64,000 bases of DNA from Ditylenchus dipsaci (GCA_004194705.1 SADC01000396.1:1-64000), one strand, 5' to 3'. Shown: positions 32,368 to 43,303, counted from the first letter of the stretch. Notes: generated by a model not told the origin, from the letters alone. Numbers and translations are program-made.

Positions 32368-35300
32368 ATGTTGCGAAAGGTATTATCCAGGTTTGACCAC
32401 TCCCTGGACGGTTATTCTCCAGATCCAAGTACAGCCGTAGCCGCAGCCACACTCAACTACTCAGATCTGAAGAATGATGGCAAAAGGCCATTTTCGATTG
32501 CTTATTTTGCTGTGCTCATGCTTGCCTACATTTTGTTCTTGCTCACTCTTCCCGTCTCCCTTTTGTTTTGTATCAAGGGTAGGTGGCCGGTGATTTATGC
32601 AAATGTTTCTACAAACAAATGCACTTGGGGATACCTAACCAATTTTTTTGGCTATTTGCAGTGGTGCACGAGTACAAGAGAATGGTAGTATTCCGGTTAG
32701 GCAGGCTGAAGCCAGAAATGGGGCCTGGAGTGGTCATGGTTTTGGTAAGAAATCTTGGATCCAACTACCTAACAAATAGGGAAAATATTTAGCCCTGCAT
32801 TGACTTGTACCACATGATTGATCTCAGGACTCGGTCATATGGTGAGAAAAATTTCTTCTTTGAATTATTCAGAAATTTCCTATTGGCTTTTATTTTGACT
32901 AGACAAACCTTCAATTCTGACACCGGATTCATGTTTAGCATGATCGATTTGCATAGAAAACTGTTCTTTGAAACATAAAGTCAGTCAAATTTTGAATTCC
33001 AATTTTTGGGGGTAATATTTAATTTTGCCTCCTCATTCACTGAAAAATGCCCCCTAATTTTAAATTGAATTTTTTTTCTTAATTTTCACGTTTATTTAAA
33101 AAAAATTTAATTATCGTGGAGCCCAAAATCTCAGCTTTCTAACAAGCTATCAAACTTCACGGAATGATTTGAGAAATCTAGAAATTTCGGGGTTCGGAGA
33201 AATTAGAGAAAAACAAAAGTTACTTCATTCAAGCCCCTAAATATCCACTTTTCTGTAATTATTTAATAGAATTTGATAGCTCGTTAAAAAGCCGATACAG
33301 TCAAATTTCTCTACTATGGCACCCCAAAAGTTCGTTTCTGCCTTGGGTCCGACACTTTTTTTAACCGAATTTTCGAAGTCTTTTATCCATTCTGTTTTGA
33401 CAGTCTGGTCCCAAATATCGTAAGGATTCCGATTTTGCCGATCGTTTTTCAGAATTATAAAGAAAATTCTTCTAAAAGAGCAAAAACTCAGTTTAAAAAC
33501 AGAAATTTTTGAATTTTCCTGTTTTTAAACTGAGTTTTTGCTTTTTTAGAAGAAATTTTTTTATAATTCTGAAAAACGATCGGCAAAATCGGAATCCTTA
33601 CGATATTTGGGACCAGACTGTGGAAACAGAATGGATAAAAGACTTTGAAAATTCGGTTAAAAAAAGTGTCGGACCCAAGGCGGGAACGAACTTTTGGGGT
33701 GCCATAGTAGAGAGGTTTGACTGTATCGTAGTCTACACGATAGTTGGAAAAAATTCGTAAAATAAACAAAAAAATTAAGAAAAAAATCAATTTCTGATTA
33801 GGGAGCATTTTTCAGCGAATAAGGGGTCATTTTTCAGTATTCAGGGGGGCAAAATTAAATACCACCCATTTTTTTGAAAATCAAATGCTTGTTTTCTCGA
33901 GTGGAACTAAAATTCGACAGTGAATTTTTTATTTCAAGAGCAATAACCACGCTGAACATGAACCTCTTGTCAGATTTAAAAGTAAGCTTAGCAGAGAACC
34001 CCCTTTTCACTGATTTAAGTCATTTTGTAAAACGGTTTTTTTGACGGAAAAGTCACAATTCTATAAATGTCAACGCTATAGAAAGGTTCGGCACAAAGTC
34101 TGCACCAGCAAAGACCAAAGTTTCGGACAGTAACGCTAGTGTTAAGTACTACTTTTATAAAAAAGACATCAAAAAACTATCCAAAAAAATTGAGAATAGG
34201 CCTTACACTCCACTTCACAGGTGCCGCCAAGACCTGAGTCAACTAAAATTGCAATTTTTATTCAGTCCACCTATTTAGATGTGCCTTCACAAGAAATGGT
34301 AGCTGGCAAAAATCAAATTTCTAGCAAAATATTAATATTCCGATTTTTCGGCTTCCAGCTGACCAAGGACTCTGTTACTGTGTGTGTAGGTAAACCAAAA
34401 TAAATTTGGTGGATTTTTTTTCATCAAAACCTGTTTAGATGCAGCTGTGTACTTCCGGTGCGATTAATATGCAATTTTGGGTCAATTCTAAATGAGTTTT
34501 TGTTGTTTGAAGAGTGAGTGATCCAATAGCAACCGTCTTCTGCATTTTGGATGCTCACCTGTCCACCAAGCAATTGGCACAGACCACACTTAGGAATTGT
34601 TTGGGAACGAGGACCCTCACTGAGGTGGATTTTTATTTGGAGCCAAATTCGTGAATCGGGCTGTCAGTATTCAAACATTCATAAAATCTTTAAAAATCTA
34701 GATGCCCCAGCAGTTTTCGATCACAATTCGTAGAAAAATTATCAAAATTAAAATGGCTAAATTACTTTCTTCAGTCAAAAGGTTCAAAATTCAAGTTAAA
34801 TTGGCAACCGGACAAAAAAGACTTTTTTATTCGGTAGATTCGGGCGAAACAGCCGAATTCACAGATAAAAAAGTCTTTTTTGTCGCGCGACAAATATTTT
34901 TAAAAACCTTTTTTGTCCGGTTGCCGTTAATTTAGTAATTTATTCCGTCCAATCTTAATATTTTTGTCTCAAGAATTTATTAAGATTTTTGTTTATTTTT
35001 TAAAATTTTTATGTCAGAGTGTAGCCCTGGATCTCAGCTTTCTAACAAGTTATAGCTTGTATAAATACAGTCAATATAAATACAGTCAAACCTCATGTAG
35101 TGCGCGCTCCTCAAGTTCGTTCCCGCCTGGAGCCCGACACTTTTTTATCTTGATTTTTAAGAGCTTTTGCCAATCCCGTTTTAACAGACCTGTCTCTCAA
35201 ATCGTAAGATTCCGATTTCGCTGACAGTTTTTCAGAAGACTTGGATTTTTCAGTCTAAAAAATTGAAACTTCTATACTGGGCGGACTATAAATAAGTTCG

Positions 35301-37411
35301 ACTGTAGAAATTTTAACCATGTTTTTATGGAATATGATCATTTTCAAAAGAGCATCTTTTTTTGCCGCAAAAAGTTTTTTTCATTCTTAGGCTTTTTGTT
35401 CATAATGGTAGATTGTAAATTCAACAATCCTCACTCGGAAATGGTCATTACTTTTTTGAATTTTTTAAAATTTATTCTTTGTAGCTGAGGTTCAGGGCTA
35501 CTAGATGAGCTATTAATAAAGTTAATGTTAATAAAAAAAACTTCTGAAAAAAGTTCAAGCGAGTGAGGACTGTGAGTTAGACATGTTGAAGTTTTTTCAA
35601 CCTCTTTGAATTTATATCAGCTCGACTAATAGCCTATTTTGTAGCCCTAAATCTCAGCTACAGGATTGCAGCAAAAAATTATTTTTGGATAATTTAAAAA
35701 AACAGTTATGACCATTTTCGATGTTGAATAGATGTTGAATTTACAGTCCAGCATTGTGGGCGAGGCCTTAAAGTTACTTTATTTCAGATAATGATGGACC
35801 GAGAAGGTATTGCTATGGAAGCTCAAGCTATATTAGACGAGGGTAAAGCTTAATAGTCCTTATACTTGGTATTCTTTTTTCCATAGATGAAGGAATTATT
35901 ACAGGCACTGATCCCTGGGGAATCAAAGTAGAAAGGGTGGAAGTCAAAAACATTTTTTCTTTCATTTTTTCTGATCAAACTCTCTCTTGGTTCAGGTCAA
36001 AGATATCCGACTGCCTCGAGAATTAACTCGAGTTCTAGCGGCTGAAGCTGAGGCGTCCAGGTTTTCTACAGCTTTTAGCTGAGAAATTTACTTCTGAAAT
36101 TTTAGAGAGGCGGATGCAAGAGTGGTTTGCGCTGCTGGCGAGCTAAATGTAATAACTTTTGGTAGCTTATGACAGAGCTTGACTTGGAGCGAAAAAGTAA
36201 TTTTGGTATAAGTCGTAAGCAGTTGGGAGCACGCATTTCATAATTTTTCCTAAATCATGTTTTAACATCTTCTTACAAGGGGGGGGCTGACTGTGACATA
36301 AGGTATCTTTGATGGGAAATTTTTTCTGCGTATTCTTGTAGAGCGTGCTCAACTCCCCAGCTTATCTGGCTCCCCAGCTCTGAAACAGCACATAACGTGG
36401 TACAAGGGTCACTCAAAGTTCTGAAAACACCTCGACCCCCACATCATGGTTTTCCTTAACTGACCCGTGGAGGATGGGTTATTGCTAAAAATCTCATTAG
36501 CTTTCAGAGGTGGGGAGCCAAATTCACATGGGATTTGGGCAAGCTCTACAAGAATACGCGCTTAAAATAATTCATCGAAAAAACCCAGGTCACAGTCAGG
36601 CTCCCTCCCTTGTAAGTAATTTTTATACGCCAAAATCGAAAAAAATGTTGTTTCCTGACACTTTTTCACATAAAAAGTAGATTTTCGAAAAAAAAATCTT
36701 TGACCAAAATTGGACTAAAACCTTAATTTACCCTGGTCCCCCAAGGCAAAAAAGTCCAATTTTCTGCTAATTTTTTTTATATAAAATTGACTCCTTATGT
36801 GAGATAGTAACAGAAAACAACGTTTTTGTCGTTTTTAGCGTATAAAACTCACTTTAGGCAAAATTTTGAAATGCGGCCTAACTAAACAAGTTCCTAAGGC
36901 AGCTCGTTGGAACAGTTTATAAATTATCGTCTTTTTTTAATTTTTTTTGCAGTTTGGAACACACCCTGGGCCTAAGGCTTCGCCCAAATTTAAGAAATTA
37001 AAAAGCAGTCAAAAAAAAGTTGAAAAAGGCGCGAATTTAAAAAAATGTCCCAAAAAAGGAAATGCCCCTTTTTGACTGAAAAATTCATTTCTGAAAACTG
37101 AATTTTCAGATCGTGTCAGGGGAAAAAAATTCGCTGTTAAAAATAAGTCAAATTTTTCGGCCCACCATTTACAGTCAACTTCCCTTATTTTATGTTTGTT
37201 TGAAATTCCAATATTACAGGCATCTGTAGCCCTGAAGCGAGCTGCTGAAAACTTTGCTGGCTCATCAGCTGCTGTGAACCTGCGCTACCTGCAAACCCTG
37301 TGTCGCATCGCAGCCTATAAAAACCACACTATAGTGCTGCCTATACCTGTGGAATTGGTCAAGGGTTTCATGAGAAGGTTTTGCTCCAACAAAAAATTAG
37401 TCAAAAAATAA
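32368..37411 (+). CDS. Stomatin-family (PHB domain) membrane protein, twelve exons
   Basis: Stomatin-like proteins sit in the inner leaflet as a hairpin and tune ion channels. Exons: 32368-32578, 32662-32744, 32793-32841, 34279-34298, 34359-34389, 34439-34457, 34513-34624, 35788-35842, 35905-35942, 35996-36060, 36106-36148, 37220-37411; total 918 nt, a clean 305-codon frame. Residues 43-68 (IAYFAVLMLAYILFLLTLPV) form the hairpin membrane segment with the family Pro. Then come VVHEYKRMVVFRLGRL, GPGVVMVLPCIDLYHMIDLR, DVPSQEM, LTKDSVTVCVDAAVYFRVSD, STKQLAQTTLRNCLGTRTLT, ILDEGTDPWGIKVERVEVKD, RLPRELTRVLAAEAEASREA, and a C-terminus NLRYLQTLCRIAAYKN-TIV-P-P. The closest pattern is the UNC-1/STO/MEC-2 group. 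Exons 4-6 are 19-31 nt microexons. Introns 3, 7 and 11 (1.1-1.4 kb) are filled with MITEs. The start at 32368 is the first in-frame ATG; an extra upstream exon cannot be excluded. Confidence 0.93.
33005..33870. mobile_element. Intronic foldback with nested pogo-like palindrome
   Basis: Outer arms (TGGGGGTAATATTTAATTTT and mirror near 33850) enclose a nearly perfect palindrome 33298-33727 with ends CAGTCAAATTTCTCTACTAT and GTAGAGAGGTTTGACTG; arms of about 200 bp meet near 33515. It lies in stomatin intron 3. Confidence 0.7.
34800..34930. repeat. Intronic palindrome (GGCAACCGGACAAAAAAG)
   Basis: Arms GGCAACCGGACAAAAAAGAC and the complement at 34903-34926, centre TTCGGGCGAAACAGCCGAA. It is in stomatin intron 7. 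Confidence 0.6.
35085..35307. mobile_element. Intronic pogo-like MITE
   Basis: ACAGTCAAACCTCATGTAGT to AAGTTCGACTGTA, with AAGTTCGTTCCCGCC and CCCGACACTTTTTT as in the copies at 33298 and 37990. Confidence 0.6.
36275..36850. repeat. Intron 11 palindromes
   Basis: Two adjacent inverted repeats: 36280-36615 (TGCGTATTCTTGTAGAGC and its mirror TCTACAAGAATACGCG) and 36640-36850 (TTCCTGACACTTTTTCACAT-type arms). Confidence 0.5.
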
Positions 37412-37985
37412 AAATATTGAGCATACTTGATTGTTTCTTTTTAAATGTGTAGTTTTTTGCTGTTCTTGTCAATAAGTATAATTATTTTGGTGTCGTTCAG
37501 TGGGGAAATTGTCTTCATTTAAGTTTTATAGAAAATCAAAACGGTAAAACATGAAGTGTGATGAGAAAAAAATTTGTTTGGACAAAAATATCAGATTAAT
37601 CAAAAAATTTCCTCGGAATTAGACTTTTTTCGTCAGCTTTTTTATTGTGGTCGATAATCTGCAGAAGCATCAGCGAGATTGCAACTTTTTTCTATCATAG
37701 AAGAATATCTAGATCAGTGGGGATGCGGCGGCTTAGCAGTTGAAGAAAGTGTTCGGAGATGAGGTGTCGTCTGAGAGGTGGGTTCAGTGTTTGCTAAAGA
37801 CTAAAGCTGAGATAGCTGGAGTTCACCGTCAGTATTTTTTTGAGCTTTCTGTTCTGAAGCGATGGAAGGCTGTGATCGACTACGGGGGAGACTATCCGTG
37901 ATTTTTTCAAGAAAAAGGGAACCGAAGAAAACTTTTTGAAAAATCTGGCAGTTTTGTGGTGGGAACAAGTTGGAAAAGTCAGTCT
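37412..37985. other. Stomatin 3' flank, no gene
   Basis: AATAAA overlaps the stop codon region (37407 on). No other gene seen. Confidence 0.35.
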
Positions 37986-37989
37986 AATA

Positions 37990-38422
37990 CAGTCGAACTT
38001 CCCAATAGTGTACACCCCAAAAGTTCGTTCCCTCCTAGGGTCCGACACTTTTTTTAGCTCGATTTTCTAACTTTTTTGCTGATTCTGTTTCGACAGTCTG
38101 GCCGCAAATATTGTAAGGATCCCGATTTTGCCGATCGTTTTTCATTTTCCTATATATTTTTCTCTAAAAAAGCAAAACATCCCAATAGTGTACGTCTTAT
38201 TTTCAAAGTGGTGTATGTACACTATTGGGAGGTTTTGCTTTTTTAGAGAAAAAATGTATAGGCAAATGAAAAACGATCGGCGAAATCGGAATCCTTACGA
38301 TATTTGCGGCCAGACTGTCGAAACAGAATCAGCAAAAAAATTAGAAAATCGAGTTAAAAAAGTGTCGGACCCTAGGCGGGAACGAACTTTTGGGATGTAC
38401 ACTATTGGGAGGTTCGACTGTA
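37990..38422. mobile_element. pogo-like palindrome, about 200-bp arms
   Basis: CAGTCGAACTTCCCAATAGT to ACTATTGGGAGGTTCGACTG. Arms share TTCGTTCCCTCCTAGGGTCC and complement, and meet near 38205. TA flanks both sides. Confidence 0.75.
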
Positions 38423-38454
38423 CAGTTAATTTAAGCCAAATAATCACAAGTCAG

Positions 38455-39240
38455 GGACCGTAGTAACAGTCGTAGTAACAACTTCCGTGGCTAAAAGTGG
38501 AATATATCGGAGTTCAGTCCACTTTTTGCATAGCGGTTTTTTGCAAACAAAAAAAGACAAGTTTTATCTTCAGATTTTATTACAACAATCTGAATCGCTC
38601 ATCGATAACCAGAGCTAGCACTAAATGCAAAAAAATTTTCCACAACTGCGGATATTTTTGGACCTGTGAGGCTAAAAATCAAATTTATCGTACAGGTTTG
38701 AGCTGATTGTGATGATGTTTCACTTGGTTTGTAGCCTAGATTATAACGAACATTTTGGTGGTTTAAAAAGTATTTTCGGCTTTACCAAACTTAAAATATT
38801 ACTAAAACTGCCTCTAAATATTGAATTTGAAAAGTTAGCTTAGTCTATCCACGGATAATTTTCCGAACTCTATATTTAGAGGCACTTTTAGTAATATTTT
38901 AAATTTAGTAAAGCCGAAAATACTTTTGAAACTACCAAAATGTTCCTTATAATCTAAGCTACAAACCAAGTGAAACATTATCACAATCAGCTCAAACCTG
39001 TACGATAAATTTGATTTTTAGCCTCACAGGTCCAAAAAATATCCGCAGCTGCGGATATTTTTTGCATTTAGTGCTAGCTCTGGTTACCGATGAGCGATTT
39101 AGATTATTGTAATAAAATCTGAAGATAAAATTTGTCTATTTTTGTTTGCAAAAAACTACTATTCAAAAAGTGGACTGAACTCCGATATATTCCACTTTTA
39201 GCCACGGAAGTTGTTACTACGATTGTTATTACGGCCCCAG
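38455..39240. repeat. Giant near-perfect inverted repeat
   Basis: Arms of about 370 bp (38455-38830 and 38865-39238) begin GGACCGTAGTAACAGTCGTA and end with the mirror TACGATTGTTATTACGGCCC. They include TGGAATATATCGGAGTTCAG and complement. The loop is about 30-60 bp. No transposon hallmark was identified at the ends. Confidence 0.8.
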
Positions 39241-39497
39241 TTTATACATTTAAAGAGGTAAAACCCCAACTGACATGAGTTCCAACTGACATGGCCCAAC
39301 TGACATGAGTCCCAACTGACATGACCCAACTGACATGAGTCCCAACTGACATGACCCAACTGACATGAGTCCTAACTGACATGACCCAACTGACATGAGC
39401 CCCAACTAACATTCATTGCTTAGTAATAAACAATGAAACAAAATGATTTATTTAATGAGTTAACAACAAAATAAGATCTAATTATAACGACAATTCA

Positions 39498-40279
39498 ATA
39501 AAGGTTAAATTCTTCGATGTTCTCCACAGCCCTTCTTTCTTCCTCCTCCTCGTCCATCTCTTGCTCGGCAGCTGGCTCCTCTTCTATTTCTTCGTCCACA
39601 ATTTTAGCTGGCCTGTTGTTGTATCCCATGAGGTATCCAATGTGCAGCAGGAAGGCTGTGAGTTGTTCTTAGAAGTTTTCGTCTTCAATTTGGTACTCCA
39701 GAATCGCTGCAAATAGCTTTTGTGCATCGGCTATCTTGGCGGTAAAACTTCGACTCGCTACAATTGTGACTCGCTACATTTTTTGCGACTCGCTACACTT
39801 TAACTTTTTTGTCCATTTCACCAAAAACATGTACTACATGTTCCCCTATCCCTTGCAATGTGGAGTGTGCTGGTCTTGGCCGCGAAGCGGCCAACAATTG
39901 GTCTGGTACAACAATCTGTACCCACATAACAATAGAAAATTCAATCTGTAGCGAGTCGCAATTGTAGCGAGTCGCAGTAGCGAGTCACAATTTGTAGCGA
40001 GTCGCAGGTCGTCCATCTTGGCGGACAGTTCAGCTGAGTCTCGTGATTGTTTCCTTGGTGACTGGCGCACATTCTTCACATCGCTCGCGTTCTCTTTCTC
40101 GGCGTGTTGCAGGTAAAACCACAAATATAACAATAAATTAAATTATATTGATTAAAAATAATTACTTCTTGAAAGTTGACAAATCCACTCTCCGAGAGGC
40201 GAGTCGACGCGCAAGAAATTTTAGAGCTTTCCATGATAAGACTCTGCGGTGTTAGTTGACCTCTGCCCTTGCATTCCAT
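39498..40279 (-). pseudogene. Gene carried in MULE-like element, disrupted, family unknown
   Basis: ATG at 40279: MECKGRGQLTPQSLIMESSK, exon to 40166 (donor AA-GTAATT). The second block (about 40105-40025) reads KENASDVKNVRQSPRKQSRD then SAELSAK. The frame is split there by the element at 39743-40014. Taking out that insertion and one copy of its 10-bp duplication restores the frame into IADAQKLFAAILEYQIEDEN, then one in-frame TAA, then LTAFLLHIGYLMGYNN and an acidic tail, ending near 39498. No transposase motif is visible. It may be cargo or an element-specific accessory protein. I do not recognise it. Confidence 0.5.
39743..40014. mobile_element. Nested 272-bp MULE-like MITE (GCGACTCGCTACA arrays)
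   Basis: Ends TAAAACTTCGACTCGCTAC and GTAGCGAGTCGCAGGTCGTCC, flanked by exact 10-bp duplications ATCTTGGCGG (39733-39742, 40015-40024). Three to four array units lie at each end. It interrupts an exon of the larger element's gene. Confidence 0.9.
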
Positions 40280-40764
40280 AGAGAGAAAAGATATCGTTGA
40301 GAGAGAGCCATGTGTTCGTTAAACATATCATTTGACCAAATTCACCAATTCAAAAATAATACTTGAAATACTCGATGATTTCGAATAGATTTGCAGCAAT
40401 TTCTCCCAGCATATTGAACTTGAGGCGGGTATGTTGAGTAATGTCAGTTGGGTCATGTCAGTTGGGACTCATGTCAGTTGGGTCATGTCAGTTGGGACTC
40501 ATGTCAGTTGGGTCATGTCAGTTGGGACTCATGTCAGTTGGGTCATGTCAGTTGGAACTCATGTCAGTTGGGTGTCGTTCATTTAAAGAATGAGGTTAGT
40601 GCTATAAAAAAACGATACAAAAGAACAAAAGTTAGCTGAAAGGAGGAGCAGTGAGTTTATCAGAAAATGTAATCGGGTACTCGAATTCGTAGTCGGAGGC
40701 GAAACTGTTCACATAATCTAGAGGTATCGAAGACGCTGTCTTAAGTGTAGTATGTGAACCCAGT

Positions 40765-40847
40765 CTGAGAAGGTCCTCCCAGATTTTCAATCTTCTCTTC
40801 CAATTCTTCCCTCTTGGTCTGCGGCTTAATAGTGGCAGTCTTTGGAG
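40765..40847 (-). pseudogene. Duplicated BET exon (APKT...LEE block)
   Basis: After a TTTCAG acceptor: APKTATIKPQTKREELEEKI, then NLGGPSQ. It matches the main gene's exon at 57229-57137 ([19 protein letters not shown]). Confidence 0.65.
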
Positions 40848-40916
40848 CTGAAATTAGAACAGATGTTAGAAATTTTCAAGGAGGGAATCCGTTTAAGTTC
40901 TAAAATTAAAATTTAG

Positions 40917-41268
40917 CATAGGTGGCGCAGTGATTTAGCGTTTGTGTCTCATAACCCAAAATGATTGGAAGGTTCGACCCTACTGTAGAATACACACCCG
41001 GATTTCGGGAGGGGGGGGGTGGTATTCTATAGTAGCGCCGAAGGTTCGATCCCATCTGGTGGCACACTACTTATTTTGGCTCATTTGATCAATATACAAA
41101 GGTAACTCGACGTTTTCAGCGCCAGATTCGGAATCAGCGATCCAAATTACCCCTGGGACTGGTCAAACAAGCTAAAATAAATAGCATGCCACCACGTGGG
41201 ATCGAACCTGCAACACCATTTTGAGCCAAAAAACACAAACGTTTACCCACTGCGCCTTTTTTCAAATC
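40917..41268. repeat. tRNA-like (SINE) inverted pair
   Basis: Left arm has A-box-like TGGCGCAGTGATTTAGCG and B box GGTTCGA(TCCC). The right arm (41190-41262, complement) reads GGCGCAGTGGGTAAACG and GCAGGTTCGATCCCACG. The arms are inverted copies, so the unit is a palindromic tRNA-derived element. Not a functional tRNA: stems do not close properly. Confidence 0.55.
40978..41039. mobile_element. 62-bp mini-MITE inside the tRNA-like arm
   Basis: Ends CCCTACTGTAGAATACACAC and GGTATTCTATAGTAGCGCC, with an exact 10-bp duplication GAAGGTTCGA (40968-40977, 41040-41049) that splits the B box. It is the smallest copy of the GCGCTACT/C-tract family here. Confidence 0.85.
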
Positions 41269-41723
41269 AGAGTGGCTATCCAGCCCCGCCCTTTTCAAAA
41301 AAACTTCAGTATAACAGCCATTTTAAGAGAATGAAAATAGAGGGATTTGGCGAAAAATAGGCCAGTGCCCAAATACAAAAAAAATCTGTCTGATTTTCGG
41401 ACTGTTTATAGGTTCGAAAATCGGTCAGAAAACTGGACGGATTTTCAAATTTCGATTTTTGCGTTTCCGCAGGTTTTCAGTTCGCCATTGTATTCAGGAC
41501 ACGATTTTAAGATATTTTCAGATTTTTTTTATATTTTCAGAAAAAAATCGGTCTGATTGAAAAATCGGATTATTATGCATTTAGGCACAGCTAATCCCAT
41601 CCAGTCAAGCATTTTAAATATTAAGGTTAAAAAGCAGGTGGATTTTTAGTAGAGGAATTATTAGTGAAAAGCGGTATCCACTGCTTCAAAGACATAAAAT
41701 TCCATTTTACCCATTACTTACCA

Positions 41724-42230
41724 ACTGGCTTTTTGGTGGACTTCTTGTCCAAACAAGCCTTGACAAAAGCCTCCAGTTCACGCAGCTAAATTTGGAATGT
41801 TATCTTCTATAATTAACTGTATTTGAGGCTTACAGTTTGTGCTTTGAGTGTCTCAAAGTCGATCTCAATTTCCTCAGGGTTGAAATCAGTGATTTGTTCA
41901 CGGGACTCAATGATGCTGACCACCCGAGTAAGGCACTCGCCAGGCAGTTTGTTGATGTTTAGAGACATATGCTTTTTCTCCTCGTAAGTCATTGGCTCAG
42001 AGCTGTGATCATCCTCCGAGTTGAAGTCATATTCGTCGTGTTTCATGTCTTTTGAGGGGTCGACTTTAGGCTTATTCTTTGAACCTGTCTTCCTACCTCT
42101 TCCTGACTTCACCACTGGAACCATCTGAGCAGGTTGTTGGTGGATGGCTTGCTGGTGGTCTGGTGCAGGCACAACTGGTTGAACGGTTGGGAACGTCAGG
42201 AACGAATAGCAGGTGAGGGGCTGAAATCGA
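41724..42230 (-). CDS. Duplicated ET-domain exons of the BET gene
   Basis: Two exons (about 42230-41834 and 41786-41724) encode [67 protein letters not shown], then [20 protein letters not shown]. The ET domain binds short Lys/hydrophobic motifs of chromatin regulators. Compared with the main copy (58562-58060), coding changes are few and the frame and both splice sites are intact; the Pro-rich N-terminal part of the exon is shortened (first 20 or so residues differ). It lies 11 kb downstream of the main stop codon on the same strand. Expression is not known. Confidence 0.7.
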
Positions 42231-42645
42231 CAGAAAATCATTAGTAACGACGGTCTAACAAAAGTTCGGAACTGATTTTTGGCACTGTTGCACTTGGGAC
42301 CGATTCTCTGTTAGCTATGGGTGTCACCCATGATTACCTCATGATTCTCCGAAAAACGGGGAAATAGGAAACATGAATTTCCGAAATTTCAAATTGCACT
42401 GTTTATGACTTCTTTATTTTTTTACCTGGGAAATAGGCCGGGGAACGGTTGCGGAATTCCCGGGAAACCCATTTGATTACCCTACTATTAACTGAATAAT
42501 AAGGCAGCACCCTTTTGTTTTTTACAAAAATTTCAGAATAAAGACCATTTTTGGTTTACAATTTCAAGATTTTCAGGGGTTCAAAAATAAGGCGGCATGC
42601 CGCTATATTAGAAAAAAATACGTTAAATGGATAATAGTCATACCT

Positions 42646-43060
42646 TTTCTCTTTCTCTCATTATCTTGATCTCTTCCTGCTCTTTGGCAGCCTTGTCAAT
42701 TTTATTGTTGGCATTACTGCTCGGCTGTCCTCCCTTCAACATTTCCGCTCTTCGGCGTTTCCGTTTGTCTTCCTCCTCTACCAGTTGTTTGCGCTAAAAC
42801 TTACCAAAAATTAGTTTTGCGTACCTACAAAAAACTTTTGTCTATTCTCACCTTGAGCTGTTTTTCACGTGCCTGCTTTCGGTACAGCTCATAGGCCTCT
42901 TCAAATTTTTTGTCGGTTAATGTATTCCATCCAGCCATATTAAACGATCCACCACCTCCTTGGTTGGAGCTATTGTCAGAAGGCAGGAGCTGGTCGAGTA
43001 CAGGCCCATGTATAGCCGCACTGATGGATGGAGGGTTGTTGGTTTGAGCCTTAAATTCAG
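42646..43060 (-). CDS. Duplicated BET C-terminal exons, copy with intact frame
   Basis: About 43060-42853: [48 protein letters not shown] then donor GTGAGA. Then 42794-42646: [37 protein letters not shown] then donor GTATGA. Both are open throughout, with more amino-acid differences from the main copy than the pair at 43304-44992, so this is an older duplicate still under frame constraint or not yet broken. Confidence 0.65.
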
Positions 43061-43300
43061 ACTCCTAAAAGGTTTGATACAGCGATTTAAAGCCGATTCC
43101 ATTTTGACCGTTTCTCGCCAGCAGGGGCCACTTTTTTTGACTGCTTTACCCTGTTTTTCAGCTCGGGTCGTGGCAAAAAAATAGACTTTATATGCATGTA
43201 ATAATCAATTGTACTTATCGGAATCACGACTTCACAAAACTCTTGGTGAAAATGTAAAACCAAAAACTGAAGGGTACTTTTCAAATGGTTCGAAGTCCTA
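43061..43300. other. Spacer between duplicated BET exons
   Basis: Part (43125-43230) resembles the palindromic inside of the C/G-tract element at 28860-28980 (GGGGCCACTTTTTTT, ATATGCAT...GATCAA). No gene. Confidence 0.4.
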
Positions 43301-43303
43301 CCT

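Larger units (their letters stand above)
39257..40579 (-). mobile_element. MULE-like element with CCCAACTGACATGAGT arrays
   Basis: Left end GGTAAAACCCCAACTGACAT, right end ATGTCAGTTGGGTGTCGTT, with an exact 10-bp target duplication CATTTAAAGA (39247-39256, 40580-40589). Arrays of 9-10 units at each end are mutually inverted. It carries a gene on the minus strand and another MULE-like insertion inside that gene. Confidence 0.9.

Noticed and set aside
39257..40579. Regularly spaced repeats suggesting a CRISPR array
   Set aside because: Eukaryotic context, no spacers of constant length, and arrays are inverted ends of a transposon with a 10-bp target duplication.
40917..41268. tRNA-Met gene (CAT anticodon position)
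   Set aside because: Acceptor and anticodon stems do not pair and the B box is split by an insertion; a SINE is the better reading.
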